DNA of 64,000 bases from Azospirillum sp. OGB3 (lineage in GTDB: Bacteria > Pseudomonadota > Alphaproteobacteria > Azospirillales > Azospirillaceae): the NCBI RefSeq assembly GCF_014192915.1, contig NZ_JACHYN010000004.1:186001-250000 (forward strand), written 5' to 3'. The stretch's first letter is position 1, and each line of letters begins with the position of its first letter. The position numbers were made by a program, and so were the translations under genes. Shown here piece by piece: positions 49,951-57,136 of this stretch. Under the pieces are notes generated by a model. That model was not told the DNA's origin, searched no databases, and saw only the letters and a list, made by a program, of their open reading frames with translations.

Positions 49951-50991
49951 ATGAAACGCAGATGGACGGCGCGGCTGATGGCCGCCTGCACGGTACTGGC
50001 GCTGGCGCTCGCCGCCGCCGGGGTGTCCGCCGAGACGGTCATCAAGCTGGCCCACCCCAACCGCAACGACGCCTTCGACAACACCGCCGGAGCCATGGCG
50101 ATCGTCTTCAAGAACCATGTGGAGGTGGCGACCGAGAGGCGCGTGCGCGTGGAGATCTTTCCCGAAGGCCAGATGGGCCGCGACGGCGACGCGGTGAAGC
50201 TGGTCCGCCAGGGGACCATCCAGTCGGCCATCTCCTCGGTCGGCGGGGTGGCGCCGCTCTACCCGATGCTGGCGGTCATCGACCTGCCCTTCGCCTATTC
50301 CTCGGTCGCCAACGCCTACGACGTCTTCGACGGCCCCTTCGGCCACCGGCTGGCCGAGGAGATCCGGCGCAAGGCGGGCGTCGCCGTGCTGGGCTTCGGC
50401 GATCCGGGCGGGCTGTTCACCATCACCAACTCCAAGCGCCCGATCCGCCAGCCCGAGGACATGAAGGGGCTGAAGATCCGCACCATGGACCTGGAGACGC
50501 ACCGCACCATGATCGGCAGCCTGGGCGGCACACCGGTCAACGTCGCCTGGTCGGACCTCTACAACGCGCTGGGCACCGGCGCGGTGGACGGCCAGATGAA
50601 TCCGGTGCCGATCGTCCGCTTTGCCCGCTTCGACGAGGTGCAGCGCCACCTGACGCTGAGCAACCACCTGTTCCTCCCCTATGTCTGGGTGATGAACGCC
50701 AAGTTCCTGGACGACCTCGCCCCCAGCGACCGCGCGGCCGTGATGAACGGCGCCCGGCTGGGCGTCGTCGCCAGCCGCGGCCTCAGCCGCCTGATCGAAT
50801 CCTCGGACCGCGGCCTGCCGCCGCTGGCGCAGCGCATGGAGGTCCACACGCTGACCCCGCGCGAGGCGGAGGCGTTTCGCAAGATGACCCAGCCCGCGGT
50901 GCGGCAGGCCATCGAGCGGCGGTTCGGTGCCGAGGGGGTGGAGATGCTGGCCGCCTTCGAACGGGCGATCCGCGAGGAGCGGATGCCGTAG
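49951..50991 (+). CDS. TRAP-type solute-binding protein (DctP family), orphan
   Basis: 346-residue periplasmic binding protein. Residues 1-28 are a signal peptide ending GVSAE. Mature TVIKLAHPNRNDAFDNTAGAM, IFPEGQMGRDGDAVKLVRQG, LPFAYSSVANAYDVFDG and EDMKGLKIRTMD are DctP signatures, and the carboxylate-binding Arg in KIRTM is conserved. No DctQ or DctM membrane subunits are in the cluster, so it may present its ligand to the upstream receptor cyclase instead of to a transporter. AGAAGAGGACGCG precedes the ATG. Confidence 0.87.
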   Translation: MKRRWTARLMAACTVLALALAAAGVSAETVIKLAHPNRNDAFDNTAGAMAIVFKNHVEVATERRVRVEIFPEGQMGRDGDAVKLVRQGTIQSAISSVGGVAPLYPMLAVIDLPFAYSSVANAYDVFDGPFGHRLAEEIRRKAGVAVLGFGDPGGLFTITNSKRPIRQPEDMKGLKIRTMDLETHRTMIGSLGGTPVNVAWSDLYNALGTGAVDGQMNPVPIVRFARFDEVQRHLTLSNHLFLPYVWVMNAKFLDDLAPSDRAAVMNGARLGVVASRGLSRLIESSDRGLPPLAQRMEVHTLTPREAEAFRKMTQPAVRQAIERRFGAEGVEMLAAFERAIREERMP

Positions 50992-51012
50992 GCGGCCCAG
51001 CCTGGGGTCCGT

Positions 51013-51696
51013 TCATCCCATGCGCCGGACCGCTCCCCCGGCCAGCGCGCGCAGCCGTCCGGCGCGGCCGTGGCCGATTCCCCCGCCAGCCTCGTCTCCG
51101 GGCGCGCTTCCCGCCGCCGCGATGACCGACAGCCGCCGCGCCAGCGCCCATTCCGGCGCGCAGGCCTCCTCGCACAGCGCCCGCATCTCCGCGATGGACG
51201 GGCGCCATTTCTGCGTGCGGCGCCAGGTCCGCGCCGCCGCGTCGACCGCCCAGGCCGGGAATTCCCCGAGATCCTCCGCCCAGTCGAGCGCGACCAGATG
51301 CTCCACCTCCGGAGCGGTTCCCTTGGCCGGGTAATGGCTGAGCAGGGCCAGGACGCGGGCCAGCAGATGGTCCGGCGATGCCGGGGCCAGGATGGAGCCG
51401 GTCAGCTCGTCGAACGCGCGCCGCGCCATCAGGGCGTGCTGGCCGGTCACCCCGTCGGGCGGGCTCCACTCCTCGGTCAGCCCATCGAAACCGCGGTCGC
51501 CGAAGCGCGGCCGGCGCTCCACTCGCCCAGCGGCGAGAAGGTTTCTGAGCGGAACCGGAAGCGCCGAGGCCAGAGCCAGCCCGCGCTCGTGGACCGGAGC
51601 GGCGGGATCGAAGGGAAGCGGCGGACGGGACGGCAAATGCGTTACGACCGATGGGGTTGGAGCCCCGGGGGGAGTGGATCGCGGCTGCGCGGCCAT
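51013..51696 (-). CDS. Replication-associated hypothetical protein (phage P / helicase-loader-like context)
   Basis: 227 residues of no certain family. The central part LGEFPAWAVDAAARTWRRTQ, then KWRPSIAEMRALCEEAC resembles a segment often seen in phage and plasmid replication proteins next to O-like initiators. The ends are Pro- and Ala-rich and probably disordered. Its start (51696) lies 9 bp after the stop of the HTH replication gene, and it has GAGGAC upstream, so the two are co-expressed. Both point away from the iteron field. Function is inferred from context only. Confidence 0.6.
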   Translation of the reverse strand: MAAQPRSTPPGAPTPSVVTHLPSRPPLPFDPAAPVHERGLALASALPVPLRNLLAAGRVERRPRFGDRGFDGLTEEWSPPDGVTGQHALMARRAFDELTGSILAPASPDHLLARVLALLSHYPAKGTAPEVEHLVALDWAEDLGEFPAWAVDAAARTWRRTQKWRPSIAEMRALCEEACAPEWALARRLSVIAAAGSAPGDEAGGGIGHGRAGRLRALAGGAVRRMG

Positions 51697-51705
51697 GGCT
51701 TGTCC

Positions 51706-52566
51706 TCAGCTCCAGATTTTCGGATGGGTTTGCGCACCGTCGTTGGTGCCGTGGCTTGCGGTGAGCTTCGCCGCGGCGGCCATCCAGGCGCCGAGCTTCT
51801 GTTCGGGCACGGGCATGGTGGTTGTCGGCCTTGCCGTGGCGGTGCGGCCCGCAGACCGGAGCATCGGCGCCTTGCCGGCGGCGGCGTCCTGGGTCAGCCA
51901 GGCTTTCCAGGCGGCTCCGGCATCGCGGTAGCGATAGCCGTGGGCTTGGCAGCGCAAGCGGAACCCTTCGGCGTGACGGTCGAGATCCACCCCGGTGAAG
52001 CGGCTTTCGGCCCAGGCGCGGTCCTCGGTATCGGGGGTCCAACCGTCCGGCACCGCCTGGGCGGGTCCGCGCGAAGCGTGCGAGTCCGGAGTCTGTTCGG
52101 ATTCCGGCTGTTTCTGTCGCACCGGCGCACAAGGGGAGTCGGCGGGGGCGACATCCTTGCCCGGCGGCTGCACAGGGGGGTGGTTGGTCTGGCCGTCTTC
52201 GGCGCCGGCCGCCGGAATCGCTCCGTCGCCGGGGGCCAGCCGCAACCGGTATAGGCAGGACAGGCGACCGCCCGAGGCGGAGCGGCGGGCCTCCCTCGCG
52301 ATCACCCCGGCCTCGGCGAGATGGCCGAGGATGCGGTTGACCGTGCTGCGGCTGCGCTTCAGCGCGGCGGCGAGGGTCGCCTGGGACGGCCAGCATTCGC
52401 CGCGGGCGTTGGCGTAGGTCGCCAGCGCCGCCAGCACGGCCAGACCGTCGGCGTCGATGGCGGGGTGGCCGAGCCACCAAGCCGGAATCCGGCCCCACCG
52501 GCCGCTGTCGGAGGGCGGACCGGAGTCCGGTGTGTCGTCCAATGCTGTGTCGTCGCGGGGTGTCAT
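51706..52566 (-). CDS. Helix-turn-helix replication protein (phage O/DnaT-like)
   Basis: 286 residues. The N-terminal winged HTH (AVLAALATYANARGECWPSQ, then ATLAAALKRSRSTVNRILGH) belongs to the HTH_36-type domain found in phage and plasmid replication proteins. A Pro-rich linker follows. Near residue 230 FRLRCQAHGYRYRDAGAAWK and AWLTQ matches the aromatic C-terminal segment of O/DnaT-like primosomal proteins. The ATG at 52566 has GGAGACC upstream; an upstream frame would read through iterons. It is divergent from the initiator gene with the iterons between them, so it may load or control replication. Confidence 0.68.
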   Translation of the reverse strand: MTPRDDTALDDTPDSGPPSDSGRWGRIPAWWLGHPAIDADGLAVLAALATYANARGECWPSQATLAAALKRSRSTVNRILGHLAEAGVIAREARRSASGGRLSCLYRLRLAPGDGAIPAAGAEDGQTNHPPVQPPGKDVAPADSPCAPVRQKQPESEQTPDSHASRGPAQAVPDGWTPDTEDRAWAESRFTGVDLDRHAEGFRLRCQAHGYRYRDAGAAWKAWLTQDAAAGKAPMLRSAGRTATARPTTTMPVPEQKLGAWMAAAAKLTASHGTNDGAQTHPKIWS

Positions 52567-52664
52567 GATGCGGTCTCCGCAAGGCAATCGGGACCGGCTC
52601 CGCACGGACGGCGGGCCGGTGGCTTTGCGGATCAGGATTCCCAGCAGCGCGCGGCTCTTCAAAC

Positions 52665-53258
52665 CGCGGGCAATCGCTCCATAGCCGGGCATGGAGCGTT
52701 AACCCGCGCCGTTGAAGCCCCGGCCCGCGCTCCTGGAGCCTTTGCCCGCTGATATGGAGCGATGGCCCGCGCTTCATCGCCGAATCGGAATCCTGGAGCG
52801 GAAACCCGCGCCCCTGGAGCGATAGCCCGCGCCTCCGGAATCTGGCGCATGGAGCCACAGGCCGCGGTTGGCGGGCCCGAACATGGAGCAACAGCCCGCG
52901 GTTCGGCGGACGATCCGCCGCCTGCCATGGAGCGATAGCCCGCGGGTATGGAGCGAATGCCCGCACTCGGCCCTCTTCACCCGCCCCTGGTGGTAAGCCG
53001 GTGGCGAGCAAGGGATGGAGCTTTTGCTCGCGCTTCCCCGCTCCACCCCCTGGAGTTCCGACTCGCGGGGAGACTCGCGGCCATGGAGCGATAGCCCGCG
53101 CTTTGCTCCTCGCCTGGATCTTCGTTGGCACGGAGCGATTCGCATCGGGGGACGGAGTCGCGGACAGAGTCGAAAGATGTCAACGCCATGCCGGGAAAGC
53201 GCGGGCTGTTGCTCCATACCCGCGGGCTATCGCTCCATAGGCGCGGGCAAAGGCTCCA
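52665..53258. repeat. Iteron field, predicted origin of replication (oriV)
   Basis: At least 16 copies of a 17-bp repeat with consensus TGGAGCGATAGCCCGCG. In forward orientation: 52692, 52734, 52755, 52794, 52815, 52850, 52884, 52928, 52949, 53016, 53051 and 53084, plus a weaker copy at 52713. In reverse orientation: 52665, 53200, 53221 and 53242. The copies starting at 52815, 52928 and 53084 are identical. Several neighbours are spaced exactly 21 bp, two helical turns (52692-52713-52734-52755, 52794-52815, 52928-52949, 53200-53221-53242). The last three reverse copies lie directly before the initiator gene and could also autoregulate it. I see no clear DnaA box or AT-rich unwinding element. 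Confidence 0.85.
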
Positions 53259-53341
53259 TACCGAAGGAGGTCGCCCGTCACGAAGCGGTTGTCAGGGCGC
53301 GTCCGCCGCCGCATGGTCATAGCCGGGCAAGGAGGGATTGG

Positions 53342-54574
53342 ATGAGCAAGATCGCGACACCCGGCGCTCTGCAACTGGTTCTGTTCGAGCTGGAGGACCG
53401 CTCCCAGTCGCACCTGATCGCGCTGTACGATCTGGCGCCGCGCTACGTCTTCGCCTCGCGCGACGGCGGACGGTCCGCGGAGACCGCGCCGGCGAAGGGC
53501 AACTTCGTCGCGTCGATCAAGCGCGAGTTCACCTATCACGGCAGCACCTTCCACCTGACCATCCAGCCCGCCCGTCTGACCAAGATGGTCAACCGCGACC
53601 AGGTCAGCCGCGACGACGGGGCCGCCCAGGCCGACGGTCAGACCGAGATCGAATACGAGGTCTTCCCCGCCGAGCGCGAGCAGGTGGTGGAGCATGTGGT
53701 GCGCCGTCTCGCCATGGACCGCTCGCGCCTGTCGCTGGGCGGCGAGAACCGCGACAAGGTCCAGATGCGCTTCACCCTCTACGAGATTCAGCGCGAACTG
53801 AAGGCGGTCGGCCACACCCTGTCGATCCGCGACATCCGCGAATCGCTGACCATCTTGGCGCGCTCGCGCATCATCATCGGCAAGCCGGCGGAGGGCGTGA
53901 AGAAGGGCCGCGGGGCCAACCTGCTGGAATCAACGGCCTTTCCGGTGCTGGCCATCCGTTCCCGCCCGGATCTGATCGGCGACGAGGGGGGCGACGAGGA
54001 GACCCACCTGCAGTTCAACCCGCTGGTTTCCTCGGCCATCCGGAACCTGGAGTTCAAGCCGGTCAGCTACCAATGGCTGATGCGGCTGAAAAGCCCGGTG
54101 TCGCGCTGGCTCTACAACCGTCTCAGCGCCGAGTACGACTATTCGGGGGCGGAGGCGCCGGGTGACCTGGGCGCCAAGGCGATGACCCTGTCGGCGGACG
54201 AGATCATCAAGAACAGCGGCATGAATGTGTGGAGCCGCCGCCGCGACACGCTGCGCGCGGTGACCTCCGCGGTGGACGCCCTGGTCGAGGAGGGCATCCT
54301 GACCAGCGCGGAGAAGCTCTACGACAAGGTGGGCGCCCGCATCGAGGGGATCACCTACGTGATGCTGCCCAGCGCCAAGTTCCTGGCCCAGGTGCGCAAG
54401 GCGCAGGCCGTGGAGAGCGCCAACGTGGCGGCCATGCGGGCGATCACCGGCGACGACCGCCGGCCCACCGATTTCGTGCCGGTCACCCCCGCTGCGACGG
54501 TGGAAACCCGCGCCCGCCGCGCCAAGCGGCTGACCGAGGAACCGCCCCGCTTGCCGATGGCCGAGGCCGGCTGA
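53342..54574 (+). CDS. Plasmid replication initiator protein
   Basis: 410-residue protein preceded by AAGGAGGGATTGG and immediately downstream of the iterons it presumably binds. Two winged-helix-like parts are suggested: FTLYEIQRELKAVGHTLSIR, DIRESLTILARSRIIIG (near 140-190) and WLMRLKSPVSRWLYNRLSAE (near 245) with MNVWSRRRDTLRAVTSAVDA (near 300). This is the replication initiator A / RepA-like architecture found on alphaproteobacterial plasmids, not RepABC or TrfA. The C-terminal 40 residues are basic. No parAB genes are seen in the window. Confidence 0.82.
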   Translation: MSKIATPGALQLVLFELEDRSQSHLIALYDLAPRYVFASRDGGRSAETAPAKGNFVASIKREFTYHGSTFHLTIQPARLTKMVNRDQVSRDDGAAQADGQTEIEYEVFPAEREQVVEHVVRRLAMDRSRLSLGGENRDKVQMRFTLYEIQRELKAVGHTLSIRDIRESLTILARSRIIIGKPAEGVKKGRGANLLESTAFPVLAIRSRPDLIGDEGGDEETHLQFNPLVSSAIRNLEFKPVSYQWLMRLKSPVSRWLYNRLSAEYDYSGAEAPGDLGAKAMTLSADEIIKNSGMNVWSRRRDTLRAVTSAVDALVEEGILTSAEKLYDKVGARIEGITYVMLPSAKFLAQVRKAQAVESANVAAMRAITGDDRRPTDFVPVTPAATVETRARRAKRLTEEPPRLPMAEAG

Positions 54575-54586
54575 CGGGCAACCGGA

Positions 54587-55042
54587 TCAGTCCCGGTCGG
54601 CGGCGGCGTTCAGCGCGTCGCGCAAGCTTAGGAGCGCGTCGCGCAGACCGGCGAGGTCGGGCAGCGGGCAGTTCGCTGCCGCCGCGATGTGCTCCGGCAA
54701 CGCCACCGCCCGCTCGCGCAGCGCCGCACCCTGCGGCGTCAGGTGGATGCGCACCAGCCGCTCGTCCGCCGGGTCGCGCCCGCGGGTGACCAGCCCCTGC
54801 CCTTCCATCCGCTTCAACAGCGGGGTCAGCGTGCCGCTGTCGAGCAACAGCCTTTCCCCCAGCGCCTTCATGGTCTGGCCGTCCTGCTCCCAGAGGAGGA
54901 GCATGACCAGATACTGCGGGTAGGTCAGCTCCAGCGCCTCCAGCAGCGGACGGTAGACACGCGTCATCGCCAGATTCGCCGAATACAGGGCGAAGCAGGC
55001 CTGATTGGCCAGAAGAAGCGGGTTGTCGTTCTCGGTGCTCAT
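54587..55042 (-). CDS. ohrR: Organic-hydroperoxide-responsive MarR repressor
   Basis: 151-residue MarR-family redox sensor that represses ohr until its reactive cysteine is oxidised. Cys16 in LANQACFALYSANLAMTRVY is the conserved sensing position. TYPQYLVMLLLWEQDGQTMK and LLDSGTLTPLLKRMEGQG form the winged HTH, and DERLVRIHLTPQG the wing. The start at 55042 gives the standard OhrR length; the frame is open 30 codons upstream. It follows ohr on the same strand and is convergent with the replication initiator, 12 bp away. Confidence 0.92.
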   Translation of the reverse strand: MSTENDNPLLLANQACFALYSANLAMTRVYRPLLEALELTYPQYLVMLLLWEQDGQTMKALGERLLLDSGTLTPLLKRMEGQGLVTRGRDPADERLVRIHLTPQGAALRERAVALPEHIAAAANCPLPDLAGLRDALLSLRDALNAAADRD

Positions 55043-55072
55043 CGTTCGGGGGTTCCCAGCCAGGGACGCATC

Positions 55073-55130
55073 GCGGGCCTGTTGCGCGCGACCCCATAGC
55101 GCATGGGGATATGGCACGCAACAGGCCCGC
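55073..55130. repeat. Long hairpin between ohr and ohrR
   Basis: GCGGGCCTGTTGCG (55073-55086) and CGCAACAGGCCCGC (55117-55130) are perfect 14-bp inverted arms. Within the loop, CCCCAT (55092-55097) and ATGGGG (55103-55108) form an inner stem. It lies 26 bp past the ohr stop and 30 bp before the ohrR start, so it could partly terminate the ohr transcript and hold down ohrR, or contain regulatory sites. There is no U-tract on the minus strand. Confidence 0.6.
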
Positions 55131-55156
55131 AAGCATGAAACCCTGTTATGCGCCCG

Positions 55157-55576
55157 TTACGCGATGGCCGTGTTCACCGCGATGTTGCCCTTGGTCGCAT
55201 GGCTGTAGGGGCAGACCTTGTGGGCGCGGGCCACCAGATCCTCGGCCACCGCCTTGTCCAGCCCAGGCAGCGACACGGTGAGGTCCACCGCGATGCCGAA
55301 GCCCTCGCCGTCGTCGCGCGGGCCGATACCGACCTGGGCGGTCACCGTCACGTCCGCCGGAACGGTGATCTTGTCGCGGTTGCCCACGAACTTCATGGCG
55401 CCGAGGAAGCAGGCCGAATAGCCGGCGGCGAACAGCTGCTCGGGGTTGGTGGCCCCGCCCTTGCCGCCCAGCTCCTTCGGGGCGGCCAGCGCCACCGACA
55501 GCAGGCCGTCGTCGGTCTCCGCCTTGCCGTCACGCCCGCCGGTGGCCGTCGCCTTGGTCGTGTAGAGGATCTTCAT
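55157..55576 (-). CDS. ohr: Organic hydroperoxide resistance protein Ohr
   Basis: Thiol peroxidase of the Ohr/OsmC family, 139 residues, that reduces organic hydroperoxides using lipoylated protein or dihydrolipoamide. The peroxidatic Cys56 is in AGYSACFLGA and the resolving Cys122 in AHKVCPYSHATKGN. NPEQLFAAGYSAC and VDLTVSLPGLD are standard family motifs. The start at 55576 has GAAGGAG upstream; a longer frame to 55675 overlaps the promoter. Its regulator ohrR follows on the same strand. Confidence 0.94.
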   Translation of the reverse strand: MKILYTTKATATGGRDGKAETDDGLLSVALAAPKELGGKGGATNPEQLFAAGYSACFLGAMKFVGNRDKITVPADVTVTAQVGIGPRDDGEGFGIAVDLTVSLPGLDKAVAEDLVARAHKVCPYSHATKGNIAVNTAIA

Positions 55577-55664
55577 TGCATGCACTCCTTCGAACAGATG
55601 GATCGTTTCGATCGGGGAAGCGGGTTGCCGCTTGTTGTCGAAGAGGACTATCGCGCAAAATTGA

Positions 55665-55710
55665 ATTGCGCGCAATGTTTCAGGTTATGCGTCATTGGAT
55701 TGCGCGCAAT
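55665..55710 (-). promoter_or_regulatory. ohr promoter with two identical OhrR-type palindromes
   Basis: ATTGCGCGCAAT occurs twice, at 55665-55676 and 55699-55710, 34 bp apart. On the minus strand TTGCGC (55675-55670) with GATAGT 17 bp downstream (55652-55647) makes a plausible promoter whose -35 element lies inside the proximal palindrome. Binding of the MarR-family repressor there would block RNA polymerase; a dimeric palindrome of this size fits OhrR operators. Confidence 0.7.
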
Positions 55711-55758
55711 GCATCGTCGGAATGGCGCCGAGGCACGCGCTTCGCAAGGTCGTGCGGA

Positions 55759-56439
55759 TCAGCGGGCGCGTCGGTAGTTCCAGATGAAGCTGCCGTTGTG
55801 GCCGCACCAGTAGCCGCTGGCGGCGCGGTTGGGCTCCAGGTCGGGAATGATGATTTCTCCGCCTTCCTCCGCGACCAGGATCAGGCCGCCGCCCTCCGCG
55901 TCGGGGGGGCCGACGAACAGCCGCCCCCGGTCGTCCAGCCGCCCGACGCCGGAAAAGTCGCACACCCAGCGTCCCGCCGTGGGCTCCGCGCCGCTGACGC
56001 TGACGGCGACCGTCCCGTCGCGCAGGGCAAGGGCGGTGATGCCGATGAACCCCTTGTGGTCGAAGCGGCCGACATAGCGTGCGATGGGTGACGGCGGTGT
56101 GGCCGGGTCGGTGCCGAAGGAGAGGACCGCCACGCGCCCGTCATAAGCGCGGCGCAGGCAGGCAGGGTCGGTGCCGCAGGAATCGCGCTCGCGCAGCCAC
56201 GCCCGCTGGTCGGCCTTTACGGCGGCCCCGGCGGCGCCCTCCTCCGGGCTGGCGCCCGACAGGCGCTCCAGGGCGGTGCGATAGGTCGCGGCCAGCCGCC
56301 CATCCAGAGCGGAGAGCGCCGGATCGGCGCAGATCGCTTTTTCCGTCGGGGTGGTTGCCTTGGCGCAGGGAAAGCCCGCCGCCGTTGCGGCGGTCGGCAG
56401 CGCCAGGAGGCCAAGGGCGAGCAGCGCTGGGCGGAGCAT
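55759..56439 (-). CDS. Secreted LprI/DUF1311-domain protein
   Basis: 226 residues with a signal peptide (MLRPALLALGLLALPTAATA then AGF). An LprI-like N-terminal domain follows (FPCAKATTPTEKAICADPAL, then LDGRLAATYRTAL, W-R-DSCG and DPACLRRAY), the cysteine-rich helical module first linked to lysozyme inhibition. A beta-rich C-terminal part (GRFDHKGFIGITALALRDGT and ASGYWCGHNGSFIWNY) is of unknown function. It stands alone, downstream of and on the same strand as no clear partner. A lysozyme-inhibitor role is a family-level suggestion only. Confidence 0.72.
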   Translation of the reverse strand: MLRPALLALGLLALPTAATAAGFPCAKATTPTEKAICADPALSALDGRLAATYRTALERLSGASPEEGAAGAAVKADQRAWLRERDSCGTDPACLRRAYDGRVAVLSFGTDPATPPSPIARYVGRFDHKGFIGITALALRDGTVAVSVSGAEPTAGRWVCDFSGVGRLDDRGRLFVGPPDAEGGGLILVAEEGGEIIIPDLEPNRAASGYWCGHNGSFIWNYRRAR

Positions 56440-56581
56440 GAGAATTCCCCTTCGACGGACACCCCTTCGAGGGGTGGCCCCCGACTTTGCCGCGGCGGCG
56501 GAGTGCGGTCAACCCGTCCTCCGGGGATCATCGATCCGCTGTGTTCCTGTCGCGCCGGGAAGGCAGGAAATCCGCGCTTCG

Positions 56582-56640
56582 CAGCGCTGCATAAGTCTCC
56601 ACCGTCACAGCGCTGCGATGAACACTTTTAACAGCGCTGC
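56582..56640. repeat. Three CAGCGCTGC repeats
   Basis: CAGCGCTGC occurs at 56582-56590, 56608-56616 and 56632-56640, spaced 26 and 24 bp, with the partial match GTGCGCTGC near 56687. Each contains the 8-bp palindrome CAGCGCTG. They lie in a non-coding stretch (56440-56897) with otherwise no gene, upstream of a small rightward gene and upstream of the leftward LprI-like gene, and look like regulator binding sites. Confidence 0.45.
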
Positions 56641-56897
56641 GAAAACTTGTGTCCTTGAAAGATGATGCGCCACTTTATTCTTGTTTGTGCGCTGCATCAA
56701 AGTAATGGAAGCCATGCGTTATCGGCGCGTCGTCTTCCGGGATGGTGGTGTCAATATATCCAGGCAGGCAGCACCGCCCTTTCGCCTGGCATCGCGCAGG
56801 CCACTTCCGTGGTCAGCCGCCGAGCCCGGCGCCCGAGCGACACCGCCAGAGACATTCCCATCGAACCGCGGCCCTTGATGCCGCCATGAGGACAGCC

Positions 56898-57068
56898 ATG
56901 AACGCCGATCGCTTCGCTACCCCCCTGTCGTCCACGGAACTGCGCAACATCCGCCGCCAGGCGGAAGCCCTGCGGGCCGCCTATCTGCGCAGCCTGTTCC
57001 GTCGTCTGGTCGCGGCCTTCAGCCGTCCGGGCGCCCCGGCCAACGGCGGCCTGACCGCTGCCCGCTGA
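56898..57068 (+). CDS. Small basic protein, 56 residues, unknown function
   Basis: Starts at the ATG at 56898 after GAGGACAGCC and is followed by a good rho-independent terminator. It encodes MNADRFATPLSSTELRNIRR followed by an Arg- and Ala-rich helix (EALRAAYLRSLFRRLVAAF) that would be amphipathic. Similar short arginine-rich proteins (RSP_7527-like, DUF1127-like) are widespread in alphaproteobacteria, some of them RNA- or phosphate-related, but I cannot place this one. High coding confidence comes from the start signal plus terminator rather than from family match. Confidence 0.55.
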   Translation: MNADRFATPLSSTELRNIRRQAEALRAAYLRSLFRRLVAAFSRPGAPANGGLTAAR

Positions 57069-57098
57069 GGCACCTCCCGCCGGGAAATCCCCCTGCAC

Positions 57099-57127
57099 GC
57101 GGCCGGACCGTCCGGCCGCGGCTTTTT
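57099..57127 (+). terminator. Rho-independent terminator of the small basic gene
   Basis: GCGGCCGGAC (57099-57108) and GTCCGGCCGC (57110-57119) form a perfect 10-bp stem around a single-base spacer (loop of a few nt after fraying). GG and CTTTTT follow (T run 57123-57127). It ends 59 bp after the small gene's stop. Confidence 0.85.
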
Positions 57128-57136
57128 CACCCGCAT

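Noticed and set aside
47761..50847. A 1,028-codon minus-strand open frame
   Set aside because: Antisense to the cyclase and TRAP binding protein, both with complete catalytic or family motifs; the antisense product is His/Gln/Arg-rich without domains.
50783..53131. A 782-codon minus-strand frame running through the iterons
   Set aside because: It crosses two better-supported genes and translates the iterons into repeated low-complexity peptide; no start signal.
52665..53258. CRISPR array
   Set aside because: Repeats are short (17 bp), imperfect, in both orientations and spaced 4-50 bp with no spacer-like units; iterons explain them.
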